From the NCBI GenBank assembly GCA_017164015.1, contig CP071065.1, positions 496,001-560,000 of the forward strand: DNA of 64,000 nucleotides, read 5' to 3'. Under the pieces are notes generated by a model, which worked only from the letters and a program-made list of their open reading frames with translations, was not told the origin of the DNA and ran no database searches. Position numbers and translations under genes: made by a program. The DNA is from Nostoc sp. UHCC 0702. GTDB lineage: Bacteria; Cyanobacteriota; Cyanobacteriia; Cyanobacteriales; Nostocaceae. This document shows, one piece after another, positions 16,382-24,684 of this stretch. Position 1 is the first letter of the stretch. Each line of letters opens with the position of its first letter.

Positions 16382-18556
16382 ATGACCCCACCAATTGTTA
16401 AGCGCTATCTTATTGCTTTTGAAAAGTACAAGTGGATTGGATTAGCCAGTTTTGGTTTAGTTTTAGCTGGCTCAACGATAGTGGCTGTACAGCCGGAACC
16501 ACCAGCTAGTTATGTAGCTGACGGCGCACTCACTTACAATCGTCCACCGGTTTCTTTTTCGGCAACAGGTAGCGAAATTCAGCAACAAGGGCAGGAATTA
16601 AGCGAGCAAATTTTGCTATCAAACGGGATTATTGAGCCTGTCGCTACAAAGTTTAATGTTAAACCAAAAACCATTGGTACAAGTGTCGCCCTGAAACTGC
16701 CGGAAAAAGCCAAGCCGGGAGAAACAGCATCCACAGTAATTGATCTGAAATATAAAGATTCTGACCCGAAGCGTGCCCAAGAGATATTGCAGGAATTGAT
16801 GCAAGCAATGATCAAGCTAAGTGCTGATATTAATACAGGGCGATTAAAAGCAATTATTCAAAAAATTAATGAACGTTTACCACAGACTAAGTTAGAACTG
16901 CAAACAGCAGAGAAGAGGCTAGAACAATACGATCGCATTCAACGACCTGCTATATTGGCAGCTGAAAATGGTAGTCTCTTGGGTGCGGTGACTGCTAGCC
17001 AAGGGCAGCAACGACAAATTCAATTAACTATTACCGGAATTGATGCCCAAATTCGCAGTTTACAAAGTAAATTGGGTTTAAATGTCAAGCAAGCTTATGT
17101 TTCTTCTGCTTTGAGTGCTGATCCCATTTTGGGGGAATTGCGATCGCAAATCTACCAAAATGAAGCGCAAATCGCCTTAGTCAGTAAAGATTTGCGTCCT
17201 GAACACCCAACGATGATTCAGTTGCAGCGTCAGAAACAAGCTAATGAAGAATTATTGCGACAACGTGCTGCTGAGGTGGTGGGCGGTATTGATTCAACGG
17301 CCCCTCTAGCTGGAGATGTAACAGGTATTCGCGCTCAAAGCAACTTAGATCCAGCCAGACAGCAGTTAGCAAACCAGATGGTAGCTTTGCAAACTCAGCA
17401 AGATACGCTCAAACAACAATTAGCGGAACAAATTCGGGAAGAAGCACGCTTGCGGTTTGAGTATTCTCAGATACCTAATAAACAACTAGAGCGATCGCGC
17501 CTAGAACAGGAGGTAGGACTGAAAAAAGCTGTTTATGACCAAATGCAGGCGAAGCTAACCGATGCTCAAACAGCGGAGGCTGAAACCGTTAGTAGCCTCA
17601 GCGTTGCCAGAGTTCCTGCTGTGATCATTGATGCCAAAGGGCCTAAGAGTGTGCCTATCACCTTGGCCATTGGTAGTTTCTTAGGATTAGTAGTTGGTGG
17701 TGGTGTCATATTTTTATTGGGGTCACTGGAAGGTACTTTCAAAACCAAAGAAGATATCCGCGACAGTCTCAAGCAGCGGGAAGTTGCGCTGCTGGGAGAA
17801 ATACCTTTGATGCCAGTGGATGATTTAGATAAAGAAGCACTGCCAGTGCTATTTTCCCCGGATTCTGCTTATTTAGAGTTTTATGAAAAATTCCGCAGTA
17901 ATTTACGCCGCGTTGGTGGTAAGAACTTGAAGGTATTGTTGATTACTAGCATAGGCAGTCAAGAAGGTAAGACAACAAGTGCTTATAACTTGGGTGTAGC
18001 TTGCGCCCGTGCTGGCAAAAGAACTTTAATTATCGAAGTAGATTTGCGATCGCCCTCTCGCTCTTTCTCGTTGAAAGTTGCTCCTGACCCCGATGCTACC
18101 ATCGAACCCCTGCGTTATTACGCCAGGTTAAGTGAATGTGTCCGCTTAGTTCCGGATGTAGAAAATTTATACATTATTCCCAGCCCTGGCCCCGTGCGGC
18201 AATCCGCTGCTATTTTAGAATCAAGCGAAATGCGACGGCTAATGGAGGATGTTCGTGAACGTTATGATGTAGTGTTATTAGATACTCATCCACTCAGTCT
18301 ATCTAACGATGCTTTGTTAATTCAACCCTACAGTGACGGCATAGTTTTAGTAGCGCGACCAAACTATACACAAGAAAATATGTTAGGTGAAGCTATTGAT
18401 CAATTAGTTGAATCTGAATTAGGGCTGTTAGGAGTGATTATCAATGGTGCTGATATTCTTGTAGCAGCACCTCAATCACCAGTTTCTTCATCTGTGAGAG
18501 AATCTGATATTAGACGAGATGCAGAAGAAGTTTCTAATAGTTTCAACAATAATTAA
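16382..18556 (+). CDS. Wzz/Wzc-like polysaccharide co-polymerase with CpsD/BY-kinase-type ATPase domain
   Basis: A 724-residue inner-membrane protein. A first membrane helix (WIGLASFGLVLAGSTIVAV) is followed by a periplasmic Wzz-type region with long coiled coils (about 150-400), a second helix (PITLAIGSFLGLVVGGGVIF), and a cytoplasmic ATPase with Walker A SIGSQEGKTTSAYN, Walker A' LIIEVDLRSPSRS and Walker B VVLLDTHPL. The C-terminal tail (DIRRDAEEVSNSFNNN) has no tyrosine cluster, unlike classical Wzc tyrosine autokinases, so regulation may differ. The ATG at 16382 was chosen over a TTG at 16346. It works with the upstream exporter in chain-length control and export. Confidence 0.9.
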   Translation: MTPPIVKRYLIAFEKYKWIGLASFGLVLAGSTIVAVQPEPPASYVADGALTYNRPPVSFSATGSEIQQQGQELSEQILLSNGIIEPVATKFNVKPKTIGTSVALKLPEKAKPGETASTVIDLKYKDSDPKRAQEILQELMQAMIKLSADINTGRLKAIIQKINERLPQTKLELQTAEKRLEQYDRIQRPAILAAENGSLLGAVTASQGQQRQIQLTITGIDAQIRSLQSKLGLNVKQAYVSSALSADPILGELRSQIYQNEAQIALVSKDLRPEHPTMIQLQRQKQANEELLRQRAAEVVGGIDSTAPLAGDVTGIRAQSNLDPARQQLANQMVALQTQQDTLKQQLAEQIREEARLRFEYSQIPNKQLERSRLEQEVGLKKAVYDQMQAKLTDAQTAEAETVSSLSVARVPAVIIDAKGPKSVPITLAIGSFLGLVVGGGVIFLLGSLEGTFKTKEDIRDSLKQREVALLGEIPLMPVDDLDKEALPVLFSPDSAYLEFYEKFRSNLRRVGGKNLKVLLITSIGSQEGKTTSAYNLGVACARAGKRTLIIEVDLRSPSRSFSLKVAPDPDATIEPLRYYARLSECVRLVPDVENLYIIPSPGPVRQSAAILESSEMRRLMEDVRERYDVVLLDTHPLSLSNDALLIQPYSDGIVLVARPNYTQENMLGEAIDQLVESELGLLGVIINGADILVAAPQSPVSSSVRESDIRRDAEEVSNSFNNN

Positions 18557-18691
18557 ATAAGTGGGCAAATATAAAATTAACTCGTTAGGGTCAGAAACGA
18601 TTGGGCGAATAAAATTCACTACTACACAAACTCTCGTCCACCTACGTGCAATGCTGCTCGGTTAAGGAAAATAGAGGGGAAAATAAAGAAA

Positions 18692-18724
18692 ATTATGTTC
18701 GCGTATCACTTACGCGAACATAAT
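18692..18724. repeat. Perfect palindrome at left edge of the protease cassette
   Basis: ATTATGTTCGCGTA (18692-18705) and its exact complement (18711-18724) surround the loop TCACT. It overlaps the first three bases of the 42-base inverted repeat at 18722. It could be a terminator or a remnant of a mobile-element end. Confidence 0.6.
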
Positions 18725-18763
18725 GGGATAATTCGACTTACTTTTTCTCTTTGAGGCTATCGT
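18722..18763 (+). repeat. Left 42-base inverted repeat of the metalloprotease cassette
   Basis: Exact inverted copy of bases 20452-20493; starts AATGGGATAATTCG and ends GAGGCTATCGT. Together the two copies bracket 1,688 bases holding two secreted-protein genes. No target-site duplication is evident beside them. Confidence 0.8.
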
Positions 18764-18842
18764 GATAAGGGTTTTAGGTCATATTGCACGAAAAAACACA
18801 TATCTCAGCTCAATGCCGTTATCGTCCGGGTGACAGTAACAA

Positions 18843-19463
18843 TCAATCTTCTTTGAATCGTTGCCTTACAATCGAACGGATTGTTTGATAAGACTTATCG
18901 TCGATATTTTCTTCGCTGTTGTCAGTACCGTCAAGGTTATGCCGACCGTAGAAAAGTCCAGTTACGAAATAAGCGTCAACACCATTACCTTTTTTTAAAA
19001 AAAGAAGATAACGCCCTTTGTGAAATGGTTGAACGTTTTCGACTGCACGGATATAGGGCTTTCCTGTCTGATCACTCACAATTACAACACTCTGACCAAT
19101 CTTAATCGTTTGATTTTTAAGATTGGAATCGCCTTTGAACACTTTTTTAACAGTCATATTTACCAATGATACAGCCGATGAAATTTCTCCATCTGCATCA
19201 CGACTGATCAAAGGTTCTGCTTCTTCAAGAGATTGATCAATTTTGCCAATGACAATTAGATCGGATTCTTGAATCAGTCCGTCTATGTCACTTGGTGCAA
19301 CAAATGATGCGTGCAATCGCTGTACAGGAATTCTATTAATCGTTTCAATCGAAGGCGGATAAAGATTATTGGTGCTTTGAGATGTTGCTGCTTTTGGCAC
19401 TAAGGTGGAAAAAGCACCAAGGACTGCAACAATTGTCCCAAGAATAGTTAATTTGACTCGCAT
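18843..19463 (-). CDS. Secreted protein of unknown function, coupled to a metzincin protease
   Basis: A 206-residue product with a signal peptide (LTILGTIVAVLGAFSTLVPK then AATS). The mature part contains LIQESDLIVIGKID, MTVKKVFKGDSNLKNQTI and VENVQPFHKGRYLLFLKK, and looks like an all-beta domain; I do not recognise a named family. The start was placed at ATG 19463, which overlaps the stop of the upstream protease gene as TAATG with GGGGA 7 bases before it, implying translational coupling; a codon at 19475 would add four residues. It may be an inhibitor, a chaperone or a partner of the protease, an inference from gene order only. Confidence 0.7.
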   Translation of the reverse strand: MRVKLTILGTIVAVLGAFSTLVPKAATSQSTNNLYPPSIETINRIPVQRLHASFVAPSDIDGLIQESDLIVIGKIDQSLEEAEPLISRDADGEISSAVSLVNMTVKKVFKGDSNLKNQTIKIGQSVVIVSDQTGKPYIRAVENVQPFHKGRYLLFLKKGNGVDAYFVTGLFYGRHNLDGTDNSEENIDDKSYQTIRSIVRQRFKED

Positions 19464-20050
19464 TAATTTCCCCATTTTCCTCGTAAATTGGATTTGTCCA
19501 AGTTTTCTACCGTTGAAGTCGCGGGCAGAACACCTGCCATTAGTGATGGAACAGTAGCTACACCGCTAGATGTGTGCTTCATCGATAAAGCATGCCCAAG
19601 TTCATGTGCAGCGCACGCAATCCGTCTGTCCGTGCTAAAACCTTTAGCTGCCATATTGGACTCATACATGTAGATTCGCGCAGCTGTATATGTGTTCACT
19701 CCAGTATTGCAAATATCACCATTTCCGGACGCACAATACGGAACAGTCAATCCTACAAGATTGGGGTCAGGAGAACTCGCGACTAGAAAGCGGATATTAT
19801 AATCAGTTGCTGTTCCTTTTACGACATTTACCTTACTACTAATTCCATTCCATTTTTTGGAACCAGGATCAATGTAAGTATTCATGTACGTTGTTGAGAC
19901 GCTGACAGTATCAATTGTCCATTTAAGATTTGCCACAGTTACGGCAGAAAATCCAGATGAATAGTAATCTGCTACAGCGTTAGCTTTGGGTGCAAAAAAC
20001 GCACTTAATACCAAGACGCTGCCTAAGATAGGAAATATTTTTTGTTTCAT
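19463..20050 (-). CDS. Secreted metzincin (matrixin-like) zinc metalloprotease
   Basis: A 195-residue protein. A signal peptide ending PKANA precedes a compact catalytic domain. The zinc site is HELGHALSMKH (His149, Glu150, His153, His159), the extended metzincin form HExxHxxxxxH, with a following Met-turn candidate PSLMAG (Met171). Two cysteines (Cys106, Cys114) may form a disulphide. There is no obvious propeptide and the protein is short for a matrixin, so it may be a minimal catalytic domain. The downstream gene overlaps its stop codon. The pair is framed by 42-base inverted repeats, suggesting it moved or was acquired as a cassette. Confidence 0.8.
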   Translation of the reverse strand: MKQKIFPILGSVLVLSAFFAPKANAVADYYSSGFSAVTVANLKWTIDTVSVSTTYMNTYIDPGSKKWNGISSKVNVVKGTATDYNIRFLVASSPDPNLVGLTVPYCASGNGDICNTGVNTYTAARIYMYESNMAAKGFSTDRRIACAAHELGHALSMKHTSSGVATVPSLMAGVLPATSTVENLDKSNLRGKWGN

Positions 20051-20072
20051 ACCGTTTTGAGTTTAGACAGTA

Positions 20073-20112
20073 TCATATGCTATGTTTTTTACCAAAAAAA
20101 CATAGCATATGA
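20073..20112. promoter_or_regulatory. Long perfect palindrome just upstream of the metzincin gene
   Basis: TCATATGCTATGTTTTTT (20073-20090) is complementary to the following A7-CATAGCATATGA (20094-20112). It sits 23 bases upstream of the start codon at 20050, so it is probably in the leader or promoter of the two-gene cassette. It could be an operator, an attenuator or a terminator insulating the cassette; the sequence alone does not decide. Confidence 0.5.
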
Positions 20113-20624
20113 ATTTTTATAATCCGGGGTTGCACTGGACTCTATCCATTAGCCGCTGAGATTACGTAGTCACTAAGATAACTGCTTTAGAGAGATAACG
20201 TCCACTCCAAATCTGATTTGGAATGGTGACCCCAAAAATGCAACCCAAAAATCAAAGTTGGTACTATAAGTTACACGCGACCAAACCAAATTTTTCCACA
20301 ACTCAATCCAACAAATTGAGCAAATACAAGCATTTGGGTAAGGCTGGAAGCCCTGCTCATATTAATGCTGTCCTCTGCGTGGCTAGAAGAACCCAAATCG
20401 ATCACTTAACTTTGTGCATCGACTCTCTTCGTCAAAATTGGGTGGACTTGTACGATAGCCTCAAAGAGAAAAAGTAAGTCGAATTATCCCATTCTTTGAA
20501 CTAATCATTAGCAGTGCCCACCCTACAAACATGTCAATACCGCAACTGGTGCAAGATATGAAAAAATAAGGCTACAGATTCAAACTGGTAAACCCAGATT
20601 GAACCTGGCTTTTTTAATTACGAA
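20113..20624. other. Spacer with a weak 84-codon frame and the right inverted repeat
   Basis: A plus-strand ATG frame runs 20223-20477 and ends inside the 42-base repeat (LYDSLKEKK then stop). It has no recognisable domain and no clear Shine-Dalgarno; it may be a fragment of a broken gene. The rest holds a small palindrome (ccaaatctgatttgg near 20207) and nothing else I can name. Confidence 0.35.
20452..20493 (-). repeat. Right 42-base inverted repeat of the metalloprotease cassette
   Basis: Exact inverted match of 18722-18763; begins ACGATAGCCTCAAAG and ends TTATCCCATT. It includes the last codons of the weak frame at 20223-20477. Confidence 0.8.
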
Positions 20625-21377
20625 TTACGCATTACTTGCGTCTGCAAATCGTTTGTTAATCTCATCCCAGTTAATCACATTCCACCAGGCATCCAAGTAA
20701 TCAGTACGGCGGTTTTGATATTTGAGATAATAGGCATGTTCCCATACATCATTGCCAAAAATGGGATATTTGCCTTCGCTGAGGGGAGTATCTTGGTTAG
20801 CCGTAGTCGTCACCTCCAGCTTGCCATCTTTGTTGCGGACGAGCCAAACCCAACCACTACCAAAATGACCAGCACCAGCTTCGTTAAACTGTTTTTTAAA
20901 ATCTGCAAAATTACCAAAATTTTCATTAATTGCTGATGCGATCGCTCCTGTGGGATCTCCACCACCTTTCGGCTTCATAATTTTCCAGAACATGGAGTGA
21001 TTGACATGTCCACCACCATTATTTCGTACTGATTTGCGAATATCTTGTGGTACACTATCAAGGTTTTTTAACAATTCTTCAACAGTTTTATTTTTGAGTT
21101 CTGGATGTTTGTCTAATGCCGCATTCAGGTTTTTTACATAAGTTGCATGGTGTTTATCGTGATGGAACTCCATAGTTCTATCATCAATGTATGGCTTGAG
21201 TGCGTTGTAGGCGTAGGGCAAAGGTGGTAATTTTATAGCTCCTGTTGTATTTGGTGTTGTGGTGCTGGCAGGTGTAGAATTTCCGCTGGGAGTTTGTGCC
21301 AAAGCACAAGCATCTAATGTAAAAGCACCTGCACCGGCTCCGAGTAATAACAAGAAATGGCGTCGATTAATAGTCAT
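20625..21377 (-). CDS. sodA: Exported Mn/Fe superoxide dismutase with twin-arginine, lipoprotein-like signal
   Basis: Converts superoxide to peroxide and oxygen. The 250-residue product has a Tat-type signal ([16 protein letters not shown]) ending in LDACA, which could be a lipobox, then a Thr/Ser-rich linker. The catalytic domain has the metal ligands in [23 protein letters not shown] and [15 protein letters not shown], with GSGWVWLV between. The ATG at 21377 was chosen over a TTG at 21395 because it begins directly before the twin-arginine motif. It is likely anchored at the outer face of the plasma or thylakoid membrane. Manganese is more likely than iron by analogy with membrane-bound cyanobacterial SodA; the sequence alone does not prove it. 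Confidence 0.92.
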   Translation of the reverse strand: MTINRRHFLLLLGAGAGAFTLDACALAQTPSGNSTPASTTTPNTTGAIKLPPLPYAYNALKPYIDDRTMEFHHDKHHATYVKNLNAALDKHPELKNKTVEELLKNLDSVPQDIRKSVRNNGGGHVNHSMFWKIMKPKGGGDPTGAIASAINENFGNFADFKKQFNEAGAGHFGSGWVWLVRNKDGKLEVTTTANQDTPLSEGKYPIFGNDVWEHAYYLKYQNRRTDYLDAWWNVINWDEINKRFADASNA

Positions 21378-21445
21378 AAAACTTTTTGCAACCAATCCAT
21401 AAAATTTGCGGGCAGTTTATATTTTCTTAGATTATGGGTACAAAA

Positions 21446-21602
21446 GGGGACTGGGGACTGGTGAGTGGGGACTGGGGACTGGGGACTGGGGACTGGGGAC
21501 TGGGGAACTCGGGGCCCCCACGACCGCAGGGAGTGGGGATTAGGGGCAATGGGGACTGGGAAAGAGTTTCCTAATACCCAATCCCTAATTCCCAATACCC
21601 AA
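21446..21602. repeat. Short tandem repeats (ggggact units) with a dispersed GC-rich block
   Basis: Seven or more ggggact-type units, then a GC-rich block (gggcccccacgacc ... gtggggattaggggcaat, 21506-21557) that recurs at 46821-46868, then C-rich units. Located between icd and sodA. Noncoding. Confidence 0.65.
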
Positions 21603-21616
21603 TACCCTATTCGCTA

Positions 21617-23038
21617 TTACCCAAAATGCTGAATAATTGCCTCGGCAAATTCAGAACATTTTAAGGGCGCAACTGGTGGTTCTAGTAACCTGGCTAAATC
21701 GTAGGTGACTTGACTGTTAGCGATCGCATCCCCTAAACCTTTCTTAATTAGGTCTGCGGCTTCTTGCCAACCCAAATACTCCAACATCATTACACCAGAT
21801 AAAATTACTGAACCAGGGTTAATCCTGTCTAAGCCAGCGTGTTTAGGTGCAGTGCCGTGGGTGGCTTCAAATATGGCACAGGCATCACCAATATTTGCCC
21901 CTGGCCCCATTCCTAGCCCACCAACTATGGCGGCGGCGGCGTCAGACAAGTAATCGCCGTTCAAGTTCATTGTCGCCAGAATCGAATACTCATCTGGTCT
22001 GGTTTGGATTTGTTGAAAAATACTGTCAGCAATCCGGTCATTCACTAAAACTTTATCTTTCCATTTGCCATTGCCGTGGGTTAACCAGATTGAGTTAAGA
22101 ACGTTTTCAACCTCCTTGACAATTTGCGCTTGTTTGTCTGCGGTTAAAGCATCAAAACCTGGATCAATCTGACGGGCATTTTCTTCCAGAGAAATATCAG
22201 GATTTTTCTCTTTGTTACTTAAAATCCAAGATTCCCGTTCAGTAACAGTTTGTTCACGAAACTCAGTAGTTGCTAGTTCGTAACCCCAATCGCGGAAAGC
22301 GCCTTCGGTGTACTTCATGATGTTGCCTTTATGCACCAAAGTCACCTGTTGCTTGTTTTTGGGGAGTAGCAGGGCGTGTTTGATAGCACGTCGCACTAGA
22401 CGCTGGGAACCCTTTTTACTGATGGGTTTGATGCCAATCCCAGCATCGAGGGGGATTTGCTTTTTACCATGTTCTGGTGTGGCGGGGATCAGTTCTTCGT
22501 TGAGGATTTTAATTAAGCGATCGCCAATTTCACTACCTTGACGCCACTCAATACCCAAATAAATATCTTCTGTATTTTCCCGATAAACAATTACATCCAG
22601 CTTTTCGGGATTTTTGTGGGGCGAGGGCGTACCTGCATAGTAGCGGCAAGGACGCACGCAGGTGTAGAGGTCAAAAATTTGCCGTAGCGCCACATTCAAA
22701 GAACGAATCCCGCCACCCACAGGGGTAGTCAAAGGCCCTTTAATTGCGACACCATATTCTTGAATTGCTGTCAGAGTATCTTCAGGTAAATACTGATAAG
22801 TACCGTATAAATCACATGCTTCGTCCCCAGCATAAACCTTGAACCAACTAATTTGACGTTGGCCCTTGTATGCCTTTGCTACCGCAGCATCTAGCACTTT
22901 TTGAGCCGCTGGCCAGATATCTATACCTGTGCCGTCGCCTCGAATAAAGGGGATAATTGGATTGTCTGGCACAATCGGTTCACCATTTTTAAAGGTGATT
23001 TTTGCTCCGGTTATGGGGGGGGTAATCTTGTCGTACAT
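21617..23038 (-). CDS. icd: NADP-dependent isocitrate dehydrogenase
   Basis: Oxidises isocitrate to 2-oxoglutarate, the carbon skeleton for ammonium assimilation in cyanobacteria. The 473-residue product shows [14 protein letters not shown], the substrate loop [27 protein letters not shown], the [20 protein letters not shown] segment, [20 protein letters not shown] and [12 protein letters not shown]. An insertion of roughly 50 residues after EFREQT is normal for cyanobacterial Icd. NtcA control is known for icd in this group, but I found no clear GTA-N8-TAC site in the repeat-filled upstream region. Confidence 0.96.
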   Translation of the reverse strand: MYDKITPPITGAKITFKNGEPIVPDNPIIPFIRGDGTGIDIWPAAQKVLDAAVAKAYKGQRQISWFKVYAGDEACDLYGTYQYLPEDTLTAIQEYGVAIKGPLTTPVGGGIRSLNVALRQIFDLYTCVRPCRYYAGTPSPHKNPEKLDVIVYRENTEDIYLGIEWRQGSEIGDRLIKILNEELIPATPEHGKKQIPLDAGIGIKPISKKGSQRLVRRAIKHALLLPKNKQQVTLVHKGNIMKYTEGAFRDWGYELATTEFREQTVTERESWILSNKEKNPDISLEENARQIDPGFDALTADKQAQIVKEVENVLNSIWLTHGNGKWKDKVLVNDRIADSIFQQIQTRPDEYSILATMNLNGDYLSDAAAAIVGGLGMGPGANIGDACAIFEATHGTAPKHAGLDRINPGSVILSGVMMLEYLGWQEAADLIKKGLGDAIANSQVTYDLARLLEPPVAPLKCSEFAEAIIQHFG

Positions 23039-23064
23039 AATTCACATACTCCTGAACGATACGC

Positions 23065-23262
23065 CGTTAGATTGGGTACTAGGGACTAGGGACTGGGTAT
23101 TGGGTACTGGGGATTGGGTATTGGGAATTGGGAATTGGGAATTGGGAATTGGTAATTGGTAAGATTTTCCTATTCCCCAGTCCCCAGTCCCCAGTCCCCA
23201 GTCCCTAGTCCCTAGTCCCCAGTCCCCAGCCCCTAATCCCCAGTCCCCTGAAAGCAGATTTT
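23065..23262. repeat. Large foldback of short tandem repeats upstream of icd
   Basis: G-rich units (gggactagg, gggtattg, gggaatt) on the left and C-rich units (ccccagt, ccctagt) on the right form an imperfect hairpin close to 200 bases long. It lies 27 bases upstream of the icd start codon, between icd and the divergent GUN4 gene. The remaining spacer to 23434 shows no gene. Confidence 0.65.
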
Positions 23263-23434
23263 CCCCCTATTCCCCGTTGTACATTATTTGGGGCTAAAGT
23301 ATGGGATTGGGTGAAGCGATCGCAATTTTTGTACGATCAAAAATAGTAAACTACTTTTCGCTATCAGTGCTTCGCTTAAAAGAATGCCCGATAGCTGATC
23401 GCTTTTTGACGCTGACGCTAAAACGAGTAATGGC

Positions 23435-24163
23435 ATGACAGACCCAATGATTTTATCAGGCCCTGCGAATGACATCGACTCTCTCCGCCTCCAGTTAATC
23501 GCTGGGTCTCTTCAAGTCCAACAACAAATCATCCCACAGTTAGCTGACTTGGGTAATGAGGGATTAGAGGTGTTGATGGAATTTTTACTGAAACGACGTG
23601 ACAATCCAGCAACTTGGGTCGATGGGAAAGCCTACCAAGTCCTCTATAATTCAGACGCACCTCTGGCTCAAGAATTTCTCCAAACCAGTTTTCCTGAAGG
23701 AATTGTACCTCTAAAATCAGAGTCTGGGATTAATTATAATCCTTTGCAACAGTTACTTGCTGTCCAAGACTTCCAGGCAGCCGATCGCATGACTATACAA
23801 AAAATGTGTGAGCTAACCGGGCCAATGGCTGTACAAAGAAAATGGTTGTATTTTACTGAGGTAGAAAATTCCCCAGCTGTGGATTTGCAAACTATTAACA
23901 ACCTGTGGTTAGTCCACTCTGAAGGTAAATTTGGCTTTTCTGTACAAAGAGAAATTTGGTTGAGTTTAGGAAAAAATTGGGACAATTTCTGGCCAAAAAT
24001 TGGCTGGAAAAGAGGCAATAATTGGACGCGATATCCCAATGAGTTTACCTGGGATTTGAGCGCTCCTAAAGGTCACTTACCCCTATCGAATCAACTACGC
24101 GGCGTGCGAGTAATTGCTTCTTTACTATCTCACCCTGCTTGGTCTATCAGTACAGAAAAGTGA
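23435..24163 (+). CDS. gun4: GUN4 domain protein (chlorophyll biosynthesis regulator)
   Basis: GUN4 binds protoporphyrin IX/Mg-protoporphyrin and stimulates Mg-chelatase. The 242 residues have an N-terminal helical bundle (about 1-85) and the GUN4 core (about 100-242): LQQLLAVQDFQAADRMT, LYFTEVENSPAVDLQTI, LWLVHSEGKFGFSVQ and the C-terminal HLPLSNQLRGVRVIASLL. This two-domain build and length match the genuine cyanobacterial Gun4 rather than kinase-fused relatives. The start is ATG 23435; a nearby ATG at 23430 leads to an immediate stop. Confidence 0.9.
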   Translation: MTDPMILSGPANDIDSLRLQLIAGSLQVQQQIIPQLADLGNEGLEVLMEFLLKRRDNPATWVDGKAYQVLYNSDAPLAQEFLQTSFPEGIVPLKSESGINYNPLQQLLAVQDFQAADRMTIQKMCELTGPMAVQRKWLYFTEVENSPAVDLQTINNLWLVHSEGKFGFSVQREIWLSLGKNWDNFWPKIGWKRGNNWTRYPNEFTWDLSAPKGHLPLSNQLRGVRVIASLLSHPAWSISTEK

Positions 24164-24182
24164 TTATCGGTAAATACAAATT

Positions 24183-24344
24183 ATGATCAATGCTAGCCAA
24201 CGCGAATTTTACGTCATCATTGAACGAGATGAAGATGGTTATTATCTTGGAGAAGTTCCTCAGCTAAAAGCTTGTTACAGCCAAGGAGAAACAATTGATG
24301 AATTGATAGCGAATATCAAAGAAGTAATTGAACTTTCTTTGTAA
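24183..24344 (+). CDS. hicB: HicB-like antitoxin (short form)
   Basis: A 53-residue protein, too short for most gene tracks. It has the HicB partial-RNase-H-like fold: FYVIIERDEDGYYLGEVPQ, then ACYSQGETIDELIANIKEV. It lacks a C-terminal DNA-binding domain, as in the short HicB variants. The hicA-like gene follows 53 bases downstream, so antitoxin precedes toxin. The gene is intact, whereas its partner carries a frameshift. Confidence 0.85.
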   Translation: MINASQREFYVIIERDEDGYYLGEVPQLKACYSQGETIDELIANIKEVIELSL

Positions 24345-24397
24345 GAAAAGCAGGAAAAAATACCTGAATTTGGAGGAATACAAAAGGTAGTAATTTA

Positions 24398-24624
24398 ATG
24401 CCAAAACTACCAGTTTTAACAGGAAAAGCAGTTATTAATAGTTTGAAAAAATAGGATTTCAGGCAGTGCGTCAAAAAGGTAGTTATGTGCAAATGCAACA
24501 TGAAGATGGACGCTTAGTAACTATTCCTGTTCATGCTGGTAAAACTATTGGTAAAGGGTTATTACGTAAGATACTACGTGATGCTGAACTTTCAAAGGAA
24601 GAGTTTATCGCATTGCTGGAATAA
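24398..24624 (+). pseudogene. hicA: HicA-like mRNA interferase toxin with a frameshift in an A-run
   Basis: Reading from ATG 24398 gives MPKLPVLTGKAVINSLKK and then a TAG stop at 24452-24454. One extra A in the A6 run at 24446-24451 restores the frame into GFQAVRQKGSYVQM... and KTIGKGLLRKILRDAELS, ending at TAA 24622. The restored product of 75 residues has the HicA double-stranded RNA-binding fold with its histidine (IPVHAGKTI). Either the toxin is inactivated, or slippage on the A-run makes some full-length product, or the base is a sequencing error. Confidence 0.8.
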
Positions 24625-24684
24625 AAATCTTAGGGGAATTTCCCAGTAATCTGAAATCGACAATCTCAAACCTAAAATTGGATA

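Noticed and set aside
20223..20477. 84-codon plus-strand ATG frame
   Set aside because: Not accepted as a gene: no family, no clear Shine-Dalgarno, and it ends inside the 42-base inverted repeat; may be a fragment. Described in the spacer entry.
23039..23434. NtcA site upstream of icd
   Set aside because: No GTA-N8-TAC with a suitable -10 element was found; the region is mostly repeats.
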